A stretch of DNA of 64,000 nucleotides from Endozoicomonas sp. OPT23 (GCF_009653635.1 NZ_PPFD01000007.1:362614-426613), one strand, 5' to 3'; positions 8,566 to 18,417 are shown, counted from the first letter of the stretch. Program-made: numbers and translations. Notes: a model not told the origin generated them from the sequence alone.

Positions 8566-8794
8566 AAGCGCATCCTCTGTGCTGGATGGGAGTAAATAGT
8601 AGCTACAACAGGCAATGCTGAAGAAGGTCAGCAGGGATACCTGTCATATTTTCAAGTTATCGGCCCAATCCGTTTTTTCCTTGCGTTCAATCATTGAATC
8701 TGACGACCAATTCATGGCAAGTTGCTGTTCTCCATGACAATATTTATAAGCAAAATCCCCCATACTGAAGAAGCTCTGGCAGTGATTTAATCGA

Positions 8795-9160
8795 ATGAAC
8801 TTTTTGACACCCGACAAGCTGATGATTACCAGCAACTGCTACAGCCAGAACCGCTTTCCAACCTTTGCGGAACTGCCCACAGACCTTTCCCTCTGCCAAA
8901 CTGTTCAGCACCAGATCTATGACTGCCCTCTGTATCTCTGGTCTGCTTTCGGCAGTATCAAGCTTAATAAGGACCAGAGGGAAGAAAGGTACTTCCTGTA
9001 TATTGAATATCGCACCCACAGCCGAGCCAGCAGTTATGTGATCAGGGAATTTGTGGAATGGCAGGATTTAATGCACTTTGTCGATTATCAGGCTGACTCG
9101 CTGGTGATCAGGGATATCAGCCCAAAGATGACTCGTCACTTTCAGATTGCTTCGCTTTAG
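8795..9160 (+). CDS. Hypothetical protein, 121 aa
   Basis: A 121-residue soluble protein that I do not recognise. It has aromatic-rich strands (LYLWSAFGSIKL, YFLYIEYRTHS) and a repeated F-V-E-W/F-V-D-Y pattern. No signal peptide. The ribosome-binding site is weak and a second ATG at 8822 is possible. It ends 4 bases inside the convergent chalcone-isomerase-like gene. Competing minus-strand frames in the same place have no family features, so I take this plus-strand frame as the real gene with moderate confidence. Confidence 0.55.
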   Translation: MNFLTPDKLMITSNCYSQNRFPTFAELPTDLSLCQTVQHQIYDCPLYLWSAFGSIKLNKDQREERYFLYIEYRTHSRASSYVIREFVEWQDLMHFVDYQADSLVIRDISPKMTRHFQIASL

Positions 9161-9747
9161 GTTGTTTTGCGTCCCAGAACGCCATCTTTGAAATTTTGAG
9201 TTGGCGGTGTATCACCTATCCAGACCTTGAGAATGACATTGAAGGCCTTCTTGCCAGGAATAACTCCTTTCACTTCACCGGCAACAGTCACTCTCGCTCC
9301 CTGGCCGGGGATGTATTCAAAAGAACCACCCTCACCCTTGGTGACCGTGCCATCAATCATAGTAACAAACTGCTGAATCTCTTTTTCGAGCTCTTTCTGT
9401 TCTTCCGGTGACGTATTGATCTGAATTGCTTCATAAAAGGCATTACCAATTTTTCTGGCACTCATCTTCGATAGCAGTACAGTGAACGTCATACGTTTGT
9501 AGCCGTTATCAGCCAGTATACTGGCGACATCTGTCGACTTATTTTCCAGATATAACGCACCAATATAACCATCGATGACATGATAGAAACTACGAACAGC
9601 AGCCCCCTGAAGCTTCAGTTCTGTGCCATCTTTGGCTGAAACTGCCTCAGGAATTTCAATACCTTCCAGAGTCCGGGCATGCACTGGCTGAGAAAGTATT
9701 GATTGAGAAAGCATTACCCCAAGTACAGCCAAAAGTATTTTTCTCAT
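9157..9747 (-). CDS. Secreted chalcone-isomerase-like protein
   Basis: The protein has a Sec signal peptide (hydrophobic core after MRKI, cleavage near HARTLEG) followed by a chalcone-isomerase-like domain: GTELKLQGAAVRSFYHVIDGYIGALYLENKS is the typical opening, and YKRMTFTVLLSKMSARKI and VPGKKAFNVILKVWIGDTP-type segments follow (here VIPGKKAFNVILKVWIGD). Bacterial members are periplasmic and of unknown function; fatty-acid binding is suspected from plant relatives. I chose the second ATG (9747; 196 residues) because AAGGG directly abuts the first ATG and is properly spaced only from the second. It overlaps the convergent 121-aa gene by 4 bases. Confidence 0.8.
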   Translation of the reverse strand: MRKILLAVLGVMLSQSILSQPVHARTLEGIEIPEAVSAKDGTELKLQGAAVRSFYHVIDGYIGALYLENKSTDVASILADNGYKRMTFTVLLSKMSARKIGNAFYEAIQINTSPEEQKELEKEIQQFVTMIDGTVTKGEGGSFEYIPGQGARVTVAGEVKGVIPGKKAFNVILKVWIGDTPPTQNFKDGVLGRKTT

Positions 9748-9837
9748 AAACATCCCTTGCGTTAATTATCGTTATTGTTATTAGATCGCAAGCTGTTAGT
9801 ACATCAGCAGTTTCCTCTTCACTCAGGATAAAAACCC

Positions 9838-10431
9838 CTAAAATGACGACCCCGGACGAGAAAGAAAAGCTAACTCTTCGGGAGAACTCCTACGCTGTAA
9901 CAACTCATTACGATGTGGAAACCTACCGTAACGAAGAACAATATCCCTATGTCGTATAGCAAAATCAAGGTTGTTTTTTAAACTTTTCTGAAAGATCGAA
10001 TCAGAATCAGCCACCAGTTTTTCAAACAGTTCCACACACTGCTCTTGTACCGACGATTTTTCACTGTGCATCATAGGCATGATAAAGAATGGCTGCCTGA
10101 GGTTATCCAGCTGCTCCAAATGGCCAGCAGCAACACCTGCAAGGCTTAGCTCAAGAGCTTTTTCATCATAGGCAAAGCTCTGGCCTGAACCACGGAATAT
10201 ATTGCGGGGGAACTGGTCAAGGCAAATTATTGCTGCCAACCTTCCCTCTGCTGTTTGCAGCCACTTATCACACTCTCCTGAATAAATACGCTCAACCAGG
10301 TAGCCAAACTTGTCGGCTATCAGCTCATCCTGCTCCAGATCCTTCTTCCACCAGCGGCTCATCTGCAGCTCACCCAGCGGTTCTCCCTCAAACCAGAAAT
10401 CCAGCACGTCCTGATAATTGTTCTGTTTCAT
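9838..10431 (-). CDS. DUF924-family protein
   Basis: A 197-residue alpha-helical protein of the DUF924 family, TPR-like in structure and without known function. Diagnostic segments are VLDFWFEG near the start, RWWKKDLEQDELI, and LAAIICLDQFPRNIFRG in the middle, then the C-terminal HRDIVLRYGRFPHRNELLQR. The open frame can start with GTG at 10443, but the ATG at 10431 has a better-spaced GGTGGA ribosome-binding site, so I use that. It is divergent from lon, 146 bases away. Confidence 0.85.
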   Translation of the reverse strand: MKQNNYQDVLDFWFEGEPLGELQMSRWWKKDLEQDELIADKFGYLVERIYSGECDKWLQTAEGRLAAIICLDQFPRNIFRGSGQSFAYDEKALELSLAGVAAGHLEQLDNLRQPFFIMPMMHSEKSSVQEQCVELFEKLVADSDSIFQKSLKNNLDFAIRHRDIVLRYGRFPHRNELLQRRSSPEELAFLSRPGSSF

Positions 10432-10577
10432 AGGTTTATCCACCCCTGCTTCAACATGGCACGCATTTTCTGGTCAACCATACTGTTATGCGTACCATTG
10501 AAAAATCATATTGTGACACCAGATAGAAAGTAACACCTTTCTGAAACCGATAACTGCAGATTCTTTTCAAGGCGACT

Positions 10578-13088
10578 ATGGCAAAACGCAACAAAGACCA
10601 GGATCATCAGGAACCGGAAGTTATTTCTGCTGATGAATCCACTAACGATACCGAAGAGCTGGATACCGAAGAACAGAGCAACACAGAGCTGATGCTGCCA
10701 GAGCAGGCCCTGCCCGACAAACTGTATCTGATTCCGGTATCCAACCGCCCCTTCTTTCCCGCCCAGGTTCAACCTCTGGTTTTCAACAGTAATGACTGGG
10801 AAGAAACCCTGCAACGAGTCAGCCAATCGCCACAAAAGGTTGTCGGGCTCAGCTACGTTGCCGGACTGCCGGGCAATACCGATGACATTGACCCTGACGA
10901 TTTCCCCGAAATTGGCTGCACCGTTAAAATTCACAACATTGTTAACGAGAGCGACCAGATACAGTTTATTGCCCTTGGCATGCAGCGCTTTCGTATCAAA
11001 CAGTGGCTGAGACGACGCCCACCTTATCTGGTTCAGGTTGAATATCCGGAGAGCAAGGAAGACGATACCGATGAAATCAAAGCCTATGCTCTGGCTCTGA
11101 TTCAGGCCATTAAAGAACTTATTCCACTAAACCCACTTTACAGCGAAGAACTTAAAAATTACCTGAACCGATTTAGCCCGAAAGACCCGTCACCTCTCTC
11201 GGATTTTGCCGCCGCTATTACTACGGCTTCCGGGATGGATCTTCAGGAAGTTCTGGAAACCCTGCCTGTCCAGCGTCGCATGGAAAAGGTGCTGACCCTG
11301 ATTCGCAAAGAACAGGAAGTAGCGCGCCTGCAGGGTGAAATTAACGACGAAGTTAATCGCAAAATAAGCAAGCATCAGCGTGAGTTCTTCCTGAAAGAAC
11401 AGTTAAAGGTTATTCAGAAAGAACTGGGGCTTTCTAAAGACGATAAGACAGCAGAGCTGGAAACATTCAGCCAACGCCTTGAAGGGCTTAATGTGCCGGA
11501 AGCCGCACTGAAGAAAATTAAGGATGAGTTGAAAAAACTGGCCATTCTCGAAATCGGTTCGCCAGAATATGGCATCTGTCGAAACTATCTCGACTGGGCC
11601 ACCTCCATTCCATGGGGTAAATACTCTGATGACTTGCTTGATCTCAAACATGCCAGAGAAGTACTGAACGGCGATCATGACGGGCTTGAAGATGTCAAAG
11701 ACCGGATCGTGGAATTTCTGGCCGTAGGCGCCTATAAAAATGAAGTGGCCGGCTCCATCATGCTGCTGACAGGCCCTCCCGGTGTTGGTAAAACCTCAAT
11801 TGGTAAATCCGTAGCCAAAGCGTTAGGCAGAAAATTCTATCGATTCAGCCTTGGCGGCATGCGCGACGAAGCAGAAATCAAGGGTCATCGTCGTACCTAT
11901 GTCGGGGCAATGCCCGGTAAATTTGTTCAGGCACTGAAGGAAGTTGGTGTTGCCAACCCGGTCATCATGCTCGACGAGATTGACAAGATAGGCGCTTCCT
12001 TCCGTGGCGACCCTGCTTCTGCCCTGCTGGAAGTTCTTGATCCCGAACAGAACAGTGAGTTTCTGGATCACTATCTGGATATGAGAATTGATCTGTCCAA
12101 AGCTCTGTTTATCTGCACGGCTAACCAGATGGATACGATTCCCGGCCCTCTGCTCGACCGAATGGATATTATACGCCTGTCCGGCTATATCACCGAAGAG
12201 AAGCTGGCCATTGCCAAGAACCATCTTTGGCCAAAACAGTTGCAAAGAGCTGGTCTCAAAAAGAGTCAGATTCGAATCTCGGATGCCACCATGCGCGCTA
12301 TTATCGAAGGATACGCTCGTGAGTCAGGCGTTCGTCATCTGGAAAAATTACTGCAGAAAGTTATCCGAAAAGTAGTGGTCCGCTTCCTTGAAGAAGGCGG
12401 CAAGAGTCTCAGTATCACCACTAAAAACCTGTCTGATTTCCTCGGTTCCCCCTATTTCCGTAAAGATCCTCTGATTCAGGGTATTGGTGTTGTTACAGGT
12501 TTGGCCTGGACTTCAATGGGTGGCGCTACATTGCCAGTGGAAGCCAGTTTGATCCATCAACACAGAGCGGGCTTCAAACTGACAGGGAAGCTCGGCGATG
12601 TGATGAAAGAATCGGCAGAAATCTCCTACAGCTACATTGCAAGCCACGCGGGGAAATACGGAATCAAGCCTGAATTCTTTGAGAAAGCCTTCATCCACTT
12701 GCATGTTCCGGAAGGCGCTACACCGAAGGATGGCCCTTCAGCTGGCATCACCATGGCCACAGCCATTCTGTCTCTGGCTAGCAGAAAAAAGCCTGCTGCT
12801 ATAGCCATGACCGGAGAGTTAACTCTTACGGGCAGGGTTCTGGCCGTTGGCGGCATAAGGGAGAAGATCATTGCGGCTCGAAGACAGGGGATTAAAACCT
12901 TGATTGTCCCGGAAGACTGTCGCAGGGACTGGGAGGAACTACCGGATTATATTCGGGACGGTGTCACCATCCATTTTGCCAAAACATTTGATGATGTTTA
13001 CTCCCTGGCTTTCCCTGAAAAACCTGCAGGAAAAAGCAAAGGTCCTTCTGCGGCCAAGAAAACCATCCGAAAGCGCATTAAGAAATAG
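10578..13088 (+). CDS. lon: ATP-dependent Lon protease
   Basis: An 836-residue Lon (LonA architecture): an acidic N-terminal tail, the substrate-binding LON domain from LYLIPVSNRPFFPAQVQPL, a coiled helical region, an AAA+ module with Walker A GPPGVGKTS and Walker B VIMLDEIDK, and the Ser-Lys protease domain with catalytic Ser in PKDGPSAGITMA. It degrades misfolded and regulatory proteins in the cytoplasm. It is about 50 residues longer than E. coli Lon (784 aa), through the acidic N-terminus and a basic KKTIRKRIKK tail. It is not next to clpX or hup, and the sequence style resembles the second Lon found in Pseudomonas, so it may be a second copy rather than the main lon. Confidence 0.93.
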   Translation: MAKRNKDQDHQEPEVISADESTNDTEELDTEEQSNTELMLPEQALPDKLYLIPVSNRPFFPAQVQPLVFNSNDWEETLQRVSQSPQKVVGLSYVAGLPGNTDDIDPDDFPEIGCTVKIHNIVNESDQIQFIALGMQRFRIKQWLRRRPPYLVQVEYPESKEDDTDEIKAYALALIQAIKELIPLNPLYSEELKNYLNRFSPKDPSPLSDFAAAITTASGMDLQEVLETLPVQRRMEKVLTLIRKEQEVARLQGEINDEVNRKISKHQREFFLKEQLKVIQKELGLSKDDKTAELETFSQRLEGLNVPEAALKKIKDELKKLAILEIGSPEYGICRNYLDWATSIPWGKYSDDLLDLKHAREVLNGDHDGLEDVKDRIVEFLAVGAYKNEVAGSIMLLTGPPGVGKTSIGKSVAKALGRKFYRFSLGGMRDEAEIKGHRRTYVGAMPGKFVQALKEVGVANPVIMLDEIDKIGASFRGDPASALLEVLDPEQNSEFLDHYLDMRIDLSKALFICTANQMDTIPGPLLDRMDIIRLSGYITEEKLAIAKNHLWPKQLQRAGLKKSQIRISDATMRAIIEGYARESGVRHLEKLLQKVIRKVVVRFLEEGGKSLSITTKNLSDFLGSPYFRKDPLIQGIGVVTGLAWTSMGGATLPVEASLIHQHRAGFKLTGKLGDVMKESAEISYSYIASHAGKYGIKPEFFEKAFIHLHVPEGATPKDGPSAGITMATAILSLASRKKPAAIAMTGELTLTGRVLAVGGIREKIIAARRQGIKTLIVPEDCRRDWEELPDYIRDGVTIHFAKTFDDVYSLAFPEKPAGKSKGPSAAKKTIRKRIKK

Positions 13089-13104
13089 TGTCCCATAGAA
13101 ACCT

Positions 13105-13130
13105 GTGCCGTTCAGATACACGAGCGGCAC
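13105..13130 (+). terminator. Weak stem-loop after lon
   Basis: GTGCCG (13105-13110) can pair with CGGCAC (13125-13130). No T-tract. The remaining intergenic stretch to 13313 shows nothing else. Confidence 0.3.
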
Positions 13131-13313
13131 TAAATTCAATAGCCTTACTGCAAGCCATATGTCATATCCATGACCTTGTTTACCTCCAAATCAACCGATC
13201 AGATCTTATTCAGTCCTGTTTTTGTCACTTCAACCAATCAATATCAGCTTAATCTAGACTTAATCAGATAAAGAAACGACATAAAATAAACTGCAGCAAC
13301 GGATTGCCAACAA

Positions 13314-16300
13314 ATGTCTGAACCACTGGATTCCAGCAGGAGTAGCGGAGTTGGTAGCTCATCACCAATCCCCACACCTCCCACACCTCCGGCTGAAGGG
13401 GCTGGTATTAACAGATCCATCAGCGAGAAAGAGTCCAGCTCCCCCTTTCATTATCATGCAGAGCATCTGGGTAAGCCTGTTCCCCCAATTAAAGAAAGAG
13501 AAGTTAAAGCCGGTCCGGGGCTGTTATCCAGATTTGGTGGAATGGCTAAAAAGCTTCTTTGGGATGTTCCAAAATGGGGCTTGAAAAAAACCCTCGTCGA
13601 CATACCTGTTTTTGGTCTTAAAGCAGCTAGTGGAACTGAGCGTCTGGTCGGTGGTCCGGTACGAAGAAGCTTTCTAAAAGCAACCGGCGCCTACATAAAC
13701 TATAAGGGCGAAAGTATTGTAAAAGGTGTAACGAAACAGGCTGGCATTGAACTACTGCATCATAATCAGGAAACTCAGAAGAACCTTGAAGCCCTTCTAA
13801 AGAATTTTCTGCAAAACTATGCATTGGACAAAGTACTACCTGCAGGGAAGCATTTTGACTTTCCCGAGATTGTCAAAAAACTCAAGGGGGACAAGAAGGT
13901 CACTGTCCAGAACCTGAAATTTGAGATAGAGCCAATCAAAGAGCCCAGCACTGGCATTTTGACCAGCAAGGGCAGCCTGTCAAACCAGTTCCGAATTAAA
14001 AACCTCAGCTGTCATATTAATATCCCTTTCGAGGGATTTGAACCCATGAAAATTTCAGTTGGTATAAAGGACGCAAAACTCTCTGTCTCAACAAACCTCA
14101 GTCTTTCAAGAGCTGCATGGGAGTTTAAACAAGGGAGAAAGAGCACTTACCATGACGCTACTGCGCTAAGCTTGGAAGCTGAAAAAGTTAATGTTCGTTA
14201 CGACGCTCTGAGCTCAACCCAGGCGCTTCCTCATTCAAGTGAAGGCGCCAAAAAGTTTCTCTATGCTTTTGATGAAGGCATGGTGACCTTCAGAGACTTA
14301 AAGTTTGCAGCTCCGACTAATTTGTTTAAAAAGGAAGCTTGTCAAAATTCCTATCTCAGTTTTCGCGAACTGCACCACACCTGCTTCCCAAAAAAAGATA
14401 TGCCTGCAGTCATTGAGATTCCACAAATAGCCGTTTGCCACTCAGATAAGATGAATAATGGCAGACTCAAAGCAAAGATCGAGATAAAACCGGATCGATT
14501 GAAAGGCTTTACCTGGAAGCTTCCAATAGTGAAAATACCTATCCCTCTCGGTTCAATTATCAGCTTTTTATGCCCAAGCCCTCTCACACTGGATATTGAC
14601 TGCCCAATGGTTAGAGGTGAAGTGAGACTGAAAGACCTTAAACAATCGCTAACTATTACCGGACCACTTCCTGCCAGAACACTTATAGGATGGCTACTTA
14701 ATCATCCAGAGACAAAGCTGTTGGGCACAGAAACCAAACCCAAAATTCAGTTGAGAGGGCAAAAAGGGCTGACCGTTCCAATCCCGGTCGCTCTGGCTGG
14801 CTTCCAGGCGGCCAGATCCAAAACATCCTGCCAGGGAGAAGCTGACAGACAGGAAGGTTACTTTGTCGTTCCATCCTACCTATCTAGATTCTGCTCAAAA
14901 TGCGTTGGTACCGTTAAAGGCTCCCACTTCCCTCTTACTGTTATTTCAGGCGACCTGGAAGAGCTGGCAGAGAAAGCAATAAAGGGAGACAAAAAAGCAG
15001 GTGTGCAACTGTTTCAGGCGGCCAGAAATCATGACCAGAGTGGCCATAAATATGAAGCTCGCGCAGCATTGCTTGCCCTGCCAAAAGACCAGTTGCTGGA
15101 ACAGAGCAGAACGATGAAAGAAGACTCTGACTGGCAATGGATGATTGAGCAGGCTCAGACTCTGCATTATCACGATAAAGAAAAAGCGACTGAACTATTC
15201 GCCGAACTTCTGAAGCAGAAAAACATTCATGATGAATCTCCTTCCGTGGAGAAGCCAGAATTACTCCTCACTCTTGGAGAGAGCCTTCTGAAAGAAAAAC
15301 CACCGAAAATGGATGTGATCATTCAGGTTCTTGAATTTGCTCACCTGCGGGATCCGGAAAAGAATACTAAAGCGCTTTCTTTATTAATTGAACTTCATAA
15401 CAAAAAGTCATATTCACATGAACGTCTTTCCAGATTCATAAGCCAGCAACTCGCTGGTAACTCTTATTTCAAAACGCCTGACCAACGTCTAAAACTGCTC
15501 GATATAATGGTCAGGTATATTCCTGAAGTCGTACAGTCTGATCTTGAGAACTTTCCCCTTGGCGATCTGGCTGAGCGACTGGCAAAAGATGACATGGAGG
15601 CGACAGATACTCTCGCTCTTATGGAGACATTAATATCAACGGCCCGGGCCTATAACTCCGGTGCAGAAATACTGATTAAACTTAATCGACTTGATTCTGC
15701 CATAGACGTATTAAACCGTGGAGTGCAAAGTAATCACTCTCAGGCCATCAGCAAACGAGCCGAACTGGTTGCACGCTATCACGGCATTACCGGGCATACC
15801 ATCGATCAGGAAATTGAACACTTGATTGGTCGTCTGGAAAACCCTGAATCAACACCCCAGATTGTTGAGGCCTCGGCAAGAAGTCTGGGCACCTTGATAC
15901 AGAATGAAGATAATGATATTGCCACACTGTTTACCCGTGACCTGACATTTACTGACAACAACAGTGAAACAGAAGAAATGGTTTTACAGCTAAAGGGTAT
16001 TTTGCAAACCGCCTCTGGACTGGACCTGACAAAAGTCACCAACCCTCTTATGCTGCAAAACTATTTCATAAGAGAAATGGCCACCCCTCTTCAGCAACTA
16101 AAAGCCCTCATTAACGATAAAAACCTGCCAAAAGAAGTCGCAGCCAGACTATTAAACAGAACGGATGCAGCCTTAAGGGTCGCCCAGTATCTCAACGACA
16201 CACTCAGCCCTATAGCCATGGGATTAAGCGCAACAGGCGTTACATCTGCAGTCAGCGCAGCTGCCACCCAAGAGCCTGGAAACAGTGTCACAAGGGGTAT

Positions 16301-16517
16301 AGAAAGAGCTCTGCCAAGACAAAGCAGAACTCCACAAGAACAAATCCCTCCCCTTACAGGTGAAGAACAAATTAATGAAACAGAAAACTCTGCAGCCACA
16401 GACTTCTGCGACCAGTTACTGGCTTTCAGGGAAACCGTTCCTGAATTGAAACGAGCAATGAAAAACGGATTAAAACATCAAAGAAGAGCCATGCTGCAAC
16501 AAATGAGCCGCTCATAA
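13314..16517 (+). CDS. Large orphan protein, 1067 aa (beta-rich N-half, helical-repeat C-half)
   Basis: I do not recognise this protein. Residues 1-45 are Ser/Pro/Thr/Gly-rich and disordered, without Sec signal. About 60-130 is a basic, amphipathic region (WDVPKWGLKKTLVDIPVFGLKAA). About 150-530 is rich in predicted beta strands with alternating hydrophobics (for example MKISVGIKDAKLSVSTNLSL, LSLEAEKVNVRYD, LTLDIDCPMVRGEVRL), vaguely like AsmA-type lipid-channel proteins. From about 545 it becomes helical with Sel1/TPR-like repeats (GDLEELAEKAIKGDKKAG; LKQKNIHDESPSVEKPELLLTLGESLL; LNRLDSAIDVLNRGV) to the end. It is monocistronic, between lon and ribE. Secreted effector or large scaffold are both possible; neither is shown. 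Confidence 0.7.
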   Translation: MSEPLDSSRSSGVGSSSPIPTPPTPPAEGAGINRSISEKESSSPFHYHAEHLGKPVPPIKEREVKAGPGLLSRFGGMAKKLLWDVPKWGLKKTLVDIPVFGLKAASGTERLVGGPVRRSFLKATGAYINYKGESIVKGVTKQAGIELLHHNQETQKNLEALLKNFLQNYALDKVLPAGKHFDFPEIVKKLKGDKKVTVQNLKFEIEPIKEPSTGILTSKGSLSNQFRIKNLSCHINIPFEGFEPMKISVGIKDAKLSVSTNLSLSRAAWEFKQGRKSTYHDATALSLEAEKVNVRYDALSSTQALPHSSEGAKKFLYAFDEGMVTFRDLKFAAPTNLFKKEACQNSYLSFRELHHTCFPKKDMPAVIEIPQIAVCHSDKMNNGRLKAKIEIKPDRLKGFTWKLPIVKIPIPLGSIISFLCPSPLTLDIDCPMVRGEVRLKDLKQSLTITGPLPARTLIGWLLNHPETKLLGTETKPKIQLRGQKGLTVPIPVALAGFQAARSKTSCQGEADRQEGYFVVPSYLSRFCSKCVGTVKGSHFPLTVISGDLEELAEKAIKGDKKAGVQLFQAARNHDQSGHKYEARAALLALPKDQLLEQSRTMKEDSDWQWMIEQAQTLHYHDKEKATELFAELLKQKNIHDESPSVEKPELLLTLGESLLKEKPPKMDVIIQVLEFAHLRDPEKNTKALSLLIELHNKKSYSHERLSRFISQQLAGNSYFKTPDQRLKLLDIMVRYIPEVVQSDLENFPLGDLAERLAKDDMEATDTLALMETLISTARAYNSGAEILIKLNRLDSAIDVLNRGVQSNHSQAISKRAELVARYHGITGHTIDQEIEHLIGRLENPESTPQIVEASARSLGTLIQNEDNDIATLFTRDLTFTDNNSETEEMVLQLKGILQTASGLDLTKVTNPLMLQNYFIREMATPLQQLKALINDKNLPKEVAARLLNRTDAALRVAQYLNDTLSPIAMGLSATGVTSAVSAAATQEPGNSVTRGIERALPRQSRTPQEQIPPLTGEEQINETENSAATDFCDQLLAFRETVPELKRAMKNGLKHQRRAMLQQMSRS

Positions 16518-16531
16518 CTCATCTCTGATAA

Positions 16532-17149
16532 TCAACGAATAGTTTTACTCAGATACTTCTTAACTGTATTAACAACAGCCTGAGTCTGGCTGTCTATTTC
16601 AAGGTTAACCCTGTCTCCCTGTTTAACTTTACCAAAAGTAGTCATCTGCAGGGTTTCAGGAATCAAATGAACACGGAAACAGTTATTCTCAACTTTTTCA
16701 CCAATCGTTAAACTGGCACCATTTAGAGCAACATAGCCTTTGGGTAACAGATAATCTGACCACTGTTCATCAAACTCAAAGTGTATTGTCGTATTGGTTT
16801 CGGTTCGAGTGACATCTGACACAATAACTGTGTCGTGGATATGGCCTGAAAGCAGATGGCCGCCTATTTCATCATTGAAACGAGCCGCTCTTTCAATATT
16901 AACATCCGATTCTTCCAGTAATTCTCCCAGATTTGTCACCCGAAGCGTTTCCTGCATCACATCAAAGGTCACCAGCCCCTCTTTAGTAAAAGAGGTTACT
17001 GTCAGGCAGACGCCATTGACTGCTACGCTGGCCCCCACCTGCAAACCTTCGCAAAGCGTCTCATTCAAGTGCACCGAGAGACGCAAGAACTTTTCACTGA
17101 ATTCCAGTGCTTCGACTGAAAAAACACCTTTTACTATGCCAGTAAACAT
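16532..17149 (-). CDS. ribE: Riboflavin synthase, alpha chain
   Basis: Makes riboflavin by dismutation of two molecules of 6,7-dimethyl-8-ribityllumazine. The 205-residue protein is the classic tandem of two lumazine-binding domains: MFTGIVKGVFSVE opens the first, with GASVAVNGVCLTVTS, and the second has GHLLSGHIHDTV and GYVALNGASLTIGE. Length fits the family. No FMN riboswitch is visible upstream, and no ribD/ribA/ribH neighbours are here; it stands with a NUDIX gene on the same strand. Confidence 0.95.
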   Translation of the reverse strand: MFTGIVKGVFSVEALEFSEKFLRLSVHLNETLCEGLQVGASVAVNGVCLTVTSFTKEGLVTFDVMQETLRVTNLGELLEESDVNIERAARFNDEIGGHLLSGHIHDTVIVSDVTRTETNTTIHFEFDEQWSDYLLPKGYVALNGASLTIGEKVENNCFRVHLIPETLQMTTFGKVKQGDRVNLEIDSQTQAVVNTVKKYLSKTIR

Positions 17150-17172
17150 TCACACACTTCTTTGATTGGGTT

Positions 17173-17201
17173 GAGTACCCAGACATATGCATTCATATGT
17201 C
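17173..17201. repeat. Partial copy of a dispersed palindromic repeat
   Basis: This 29-base stretch contains GACATATG / CATATGTC arms around CATT and aligns (most positions identical by eye) with the inverted right half of the longer element at 41039-41131. It lies between ribE and the NUDIX gene and touches the NUDIX stop codon. Confidence 0.5.
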
Positions 17202-17745
17202 ATAGGTGTTTCTGAACGAGACGCTCCAGCGCGACCATGCTGTCCGGCGTATACTGACGATGGTAATGATTGGCAAGAATATCTTCAGGCCTTTCCATCA
17301 CGACACTGACCACTTCTTCTTCCTGCAGTGACAGTTCACCGTCATACTGACAGGTATACACCCGTCCCCAGACTTTGCAGTCGTCATTATGGAAATAAAA
17401 GTGGAAATGCGGCATCAGTGGCACACCATGAATGCCCAGCTCTTCTTCCAGCTCCCTGACGGCAGCTTCATCGTACTCTTCACCTTCAGCGACAACACCA
17501 CCCGTAGCCGGTTCATAAAAACCGGGATATATATCCTTGCTCAGGGTACGTTCCTGAACATAGAGCTCGCCCTTGCTGTTGAAGACAAAGACATAAGTAG
17601 CCCGATGACAGAGTTTCCTCTGCCTCATTTCGGCTCTGGGCAGAGCCCCCTGAACATGGTTATGTTCGTCTACGACAATGACATTTTCTACTGCCCCCTG
17701 GTTACTGGCAGAAGAAGGTGTCGACTCAGGCATTGATGGCATCAT
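17200..17745 (-). CDS. NUDIX hydrolase (YfcD-like)
   Basis: The NUDIX box is clear: GGVVAEGEEYDEAAVRELEEELGI supplies G-x5-E-x7-REUXEEXGU. Before it lies FVFNSKGELYVQERTLSKDIYPGFYEPATGG, typical of the IDI/YfcD-like subgroup. The substrate, some nucleoside-diphosphate derivative, cannot be read. The frame is open to 17835, but I place the start at the ATG at 17745 (181 residues), because GGAG lies 7 bases upstream of it and the longer N-terminus has no family match. The first 15 residues are Ser-rich. Confidence 0.85.
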   Translation of the reverse strand: MMPSMPESTPSSASNQGAVENVIVVDEHNHVQGALPRAEMRQRKLCHRATYVFVFNSKGELYVQERTLSKDIYPGFYEPATGGVVAEGEEYDEAAVRELEEELGIHGVPLMPHFHFYFHNDDCKVWGRVYTCQYDGELSLQEEEVVSVVMERPEDILANHYHRQYTPDSMVALERLVQKHL

Positions 17746-17940
17746 GAGCAGGCTCCGGTCATTAGCTGTTTTTATTGTCACAGATCGCTGTTCATACCAG
17801 CACCTTTTGGTCGCTGGCATCCATATACTGACCATTGATATTCATCAGAGTCAGCATAAAAAACTCATAATAAGTATTTAATGCCATCTATGCCAGATTT
17901 CTATGATGATGCGTATTTCCTGAACAATTTTTCTGAACAA

Positions 17941-18417
17941 TCAGGCTATAGCAGATTTCTGTTGTTCCATCAGCACAACCGGTTTCACCAACCCTTCAAA
18001 ATCCTGCCAGGCTAACAGCAACAATTCTGAGGAGTCGCCACTGCTGACAGCAACGGATGGCTGGCTGCCCAGACTGCCAACAGCATAAACTGGCAGATTA
18101 AACAGCTCACCAAAAGGAGGTAGGGAACCGGGCTCACAGTGTTTGAAACGGTCGATGAATTCATCTTCACTGGCCAGTTCTGCGGTATGACTGCCTGCGA
18201 TATGCCTGAGCTGGCTGAAATTGACTCGCTCGGCCGCTGGCAAAATGCAGAGAGCCAGACGTCCATCAAGCTTTACAACGACCGTCTTGGCCATACTACG
18301 GCCACTGATATGCGCTTTTTCAGCGATTTCCTGAGCAGTAAAAGCAGGTTCATGTTTACAGGAGGAGTAACTGACATGGTGCTGTTCGAGATAATCGACA
18401 ACTTTCTGATCCGCCAT
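17941..18417 (-). CDS. YbaK/ProX-type aminoacyl-tRNA deacylase
   Basis: A 158-residue protein with the YbaK/aminoacyl-tRNA-editing fold: VVDYLEQHHVSYSSCKHEPAFTAQEIAEKAHI, then the nucleotide-pocket Lys in MAKTVVVKLDGRLALCILPA, and LPPFGELFNLPVY near the end. Such proteins hydrolyse mischarged tRNAs in trans (Cys-tRNA-Pro for YbaK; Ala-tRNA-Pro for ProXp). The exact specificity is not readable. The GTG at 18420 is possible, but the ATG at 18417 is at the better distance from AGAGG. Confidence 0.85.
   Translation of the reverse strand: MADQKVVDYLEQHHVSYSSCKHEPAFTAQEIAEKAHISGRSMAKTVVVKLDGRLALCILPAAERVNFSQLRHIAGSHTAELASEDEFIDRFKHCEPGSLPPFGELFNLPVYAVGSLGSQPSVAVSSGDSSELLLLAWQDFEGLVKPVVLMEQQKSAIA

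Noticed and set aside
8644-9019. Minus-strand frames at 8644-8835 and 8744-9019
   Set aside because: They overlap the plus-strand 121-aa frame, which has more protein-like composition; neither has family features.
16532-17149. Possible FMN riboswitch for ribE
   Set aside because: Only 50 bases separate ribE from the NUDIX gene, and no RFN-type conserved elements are present.
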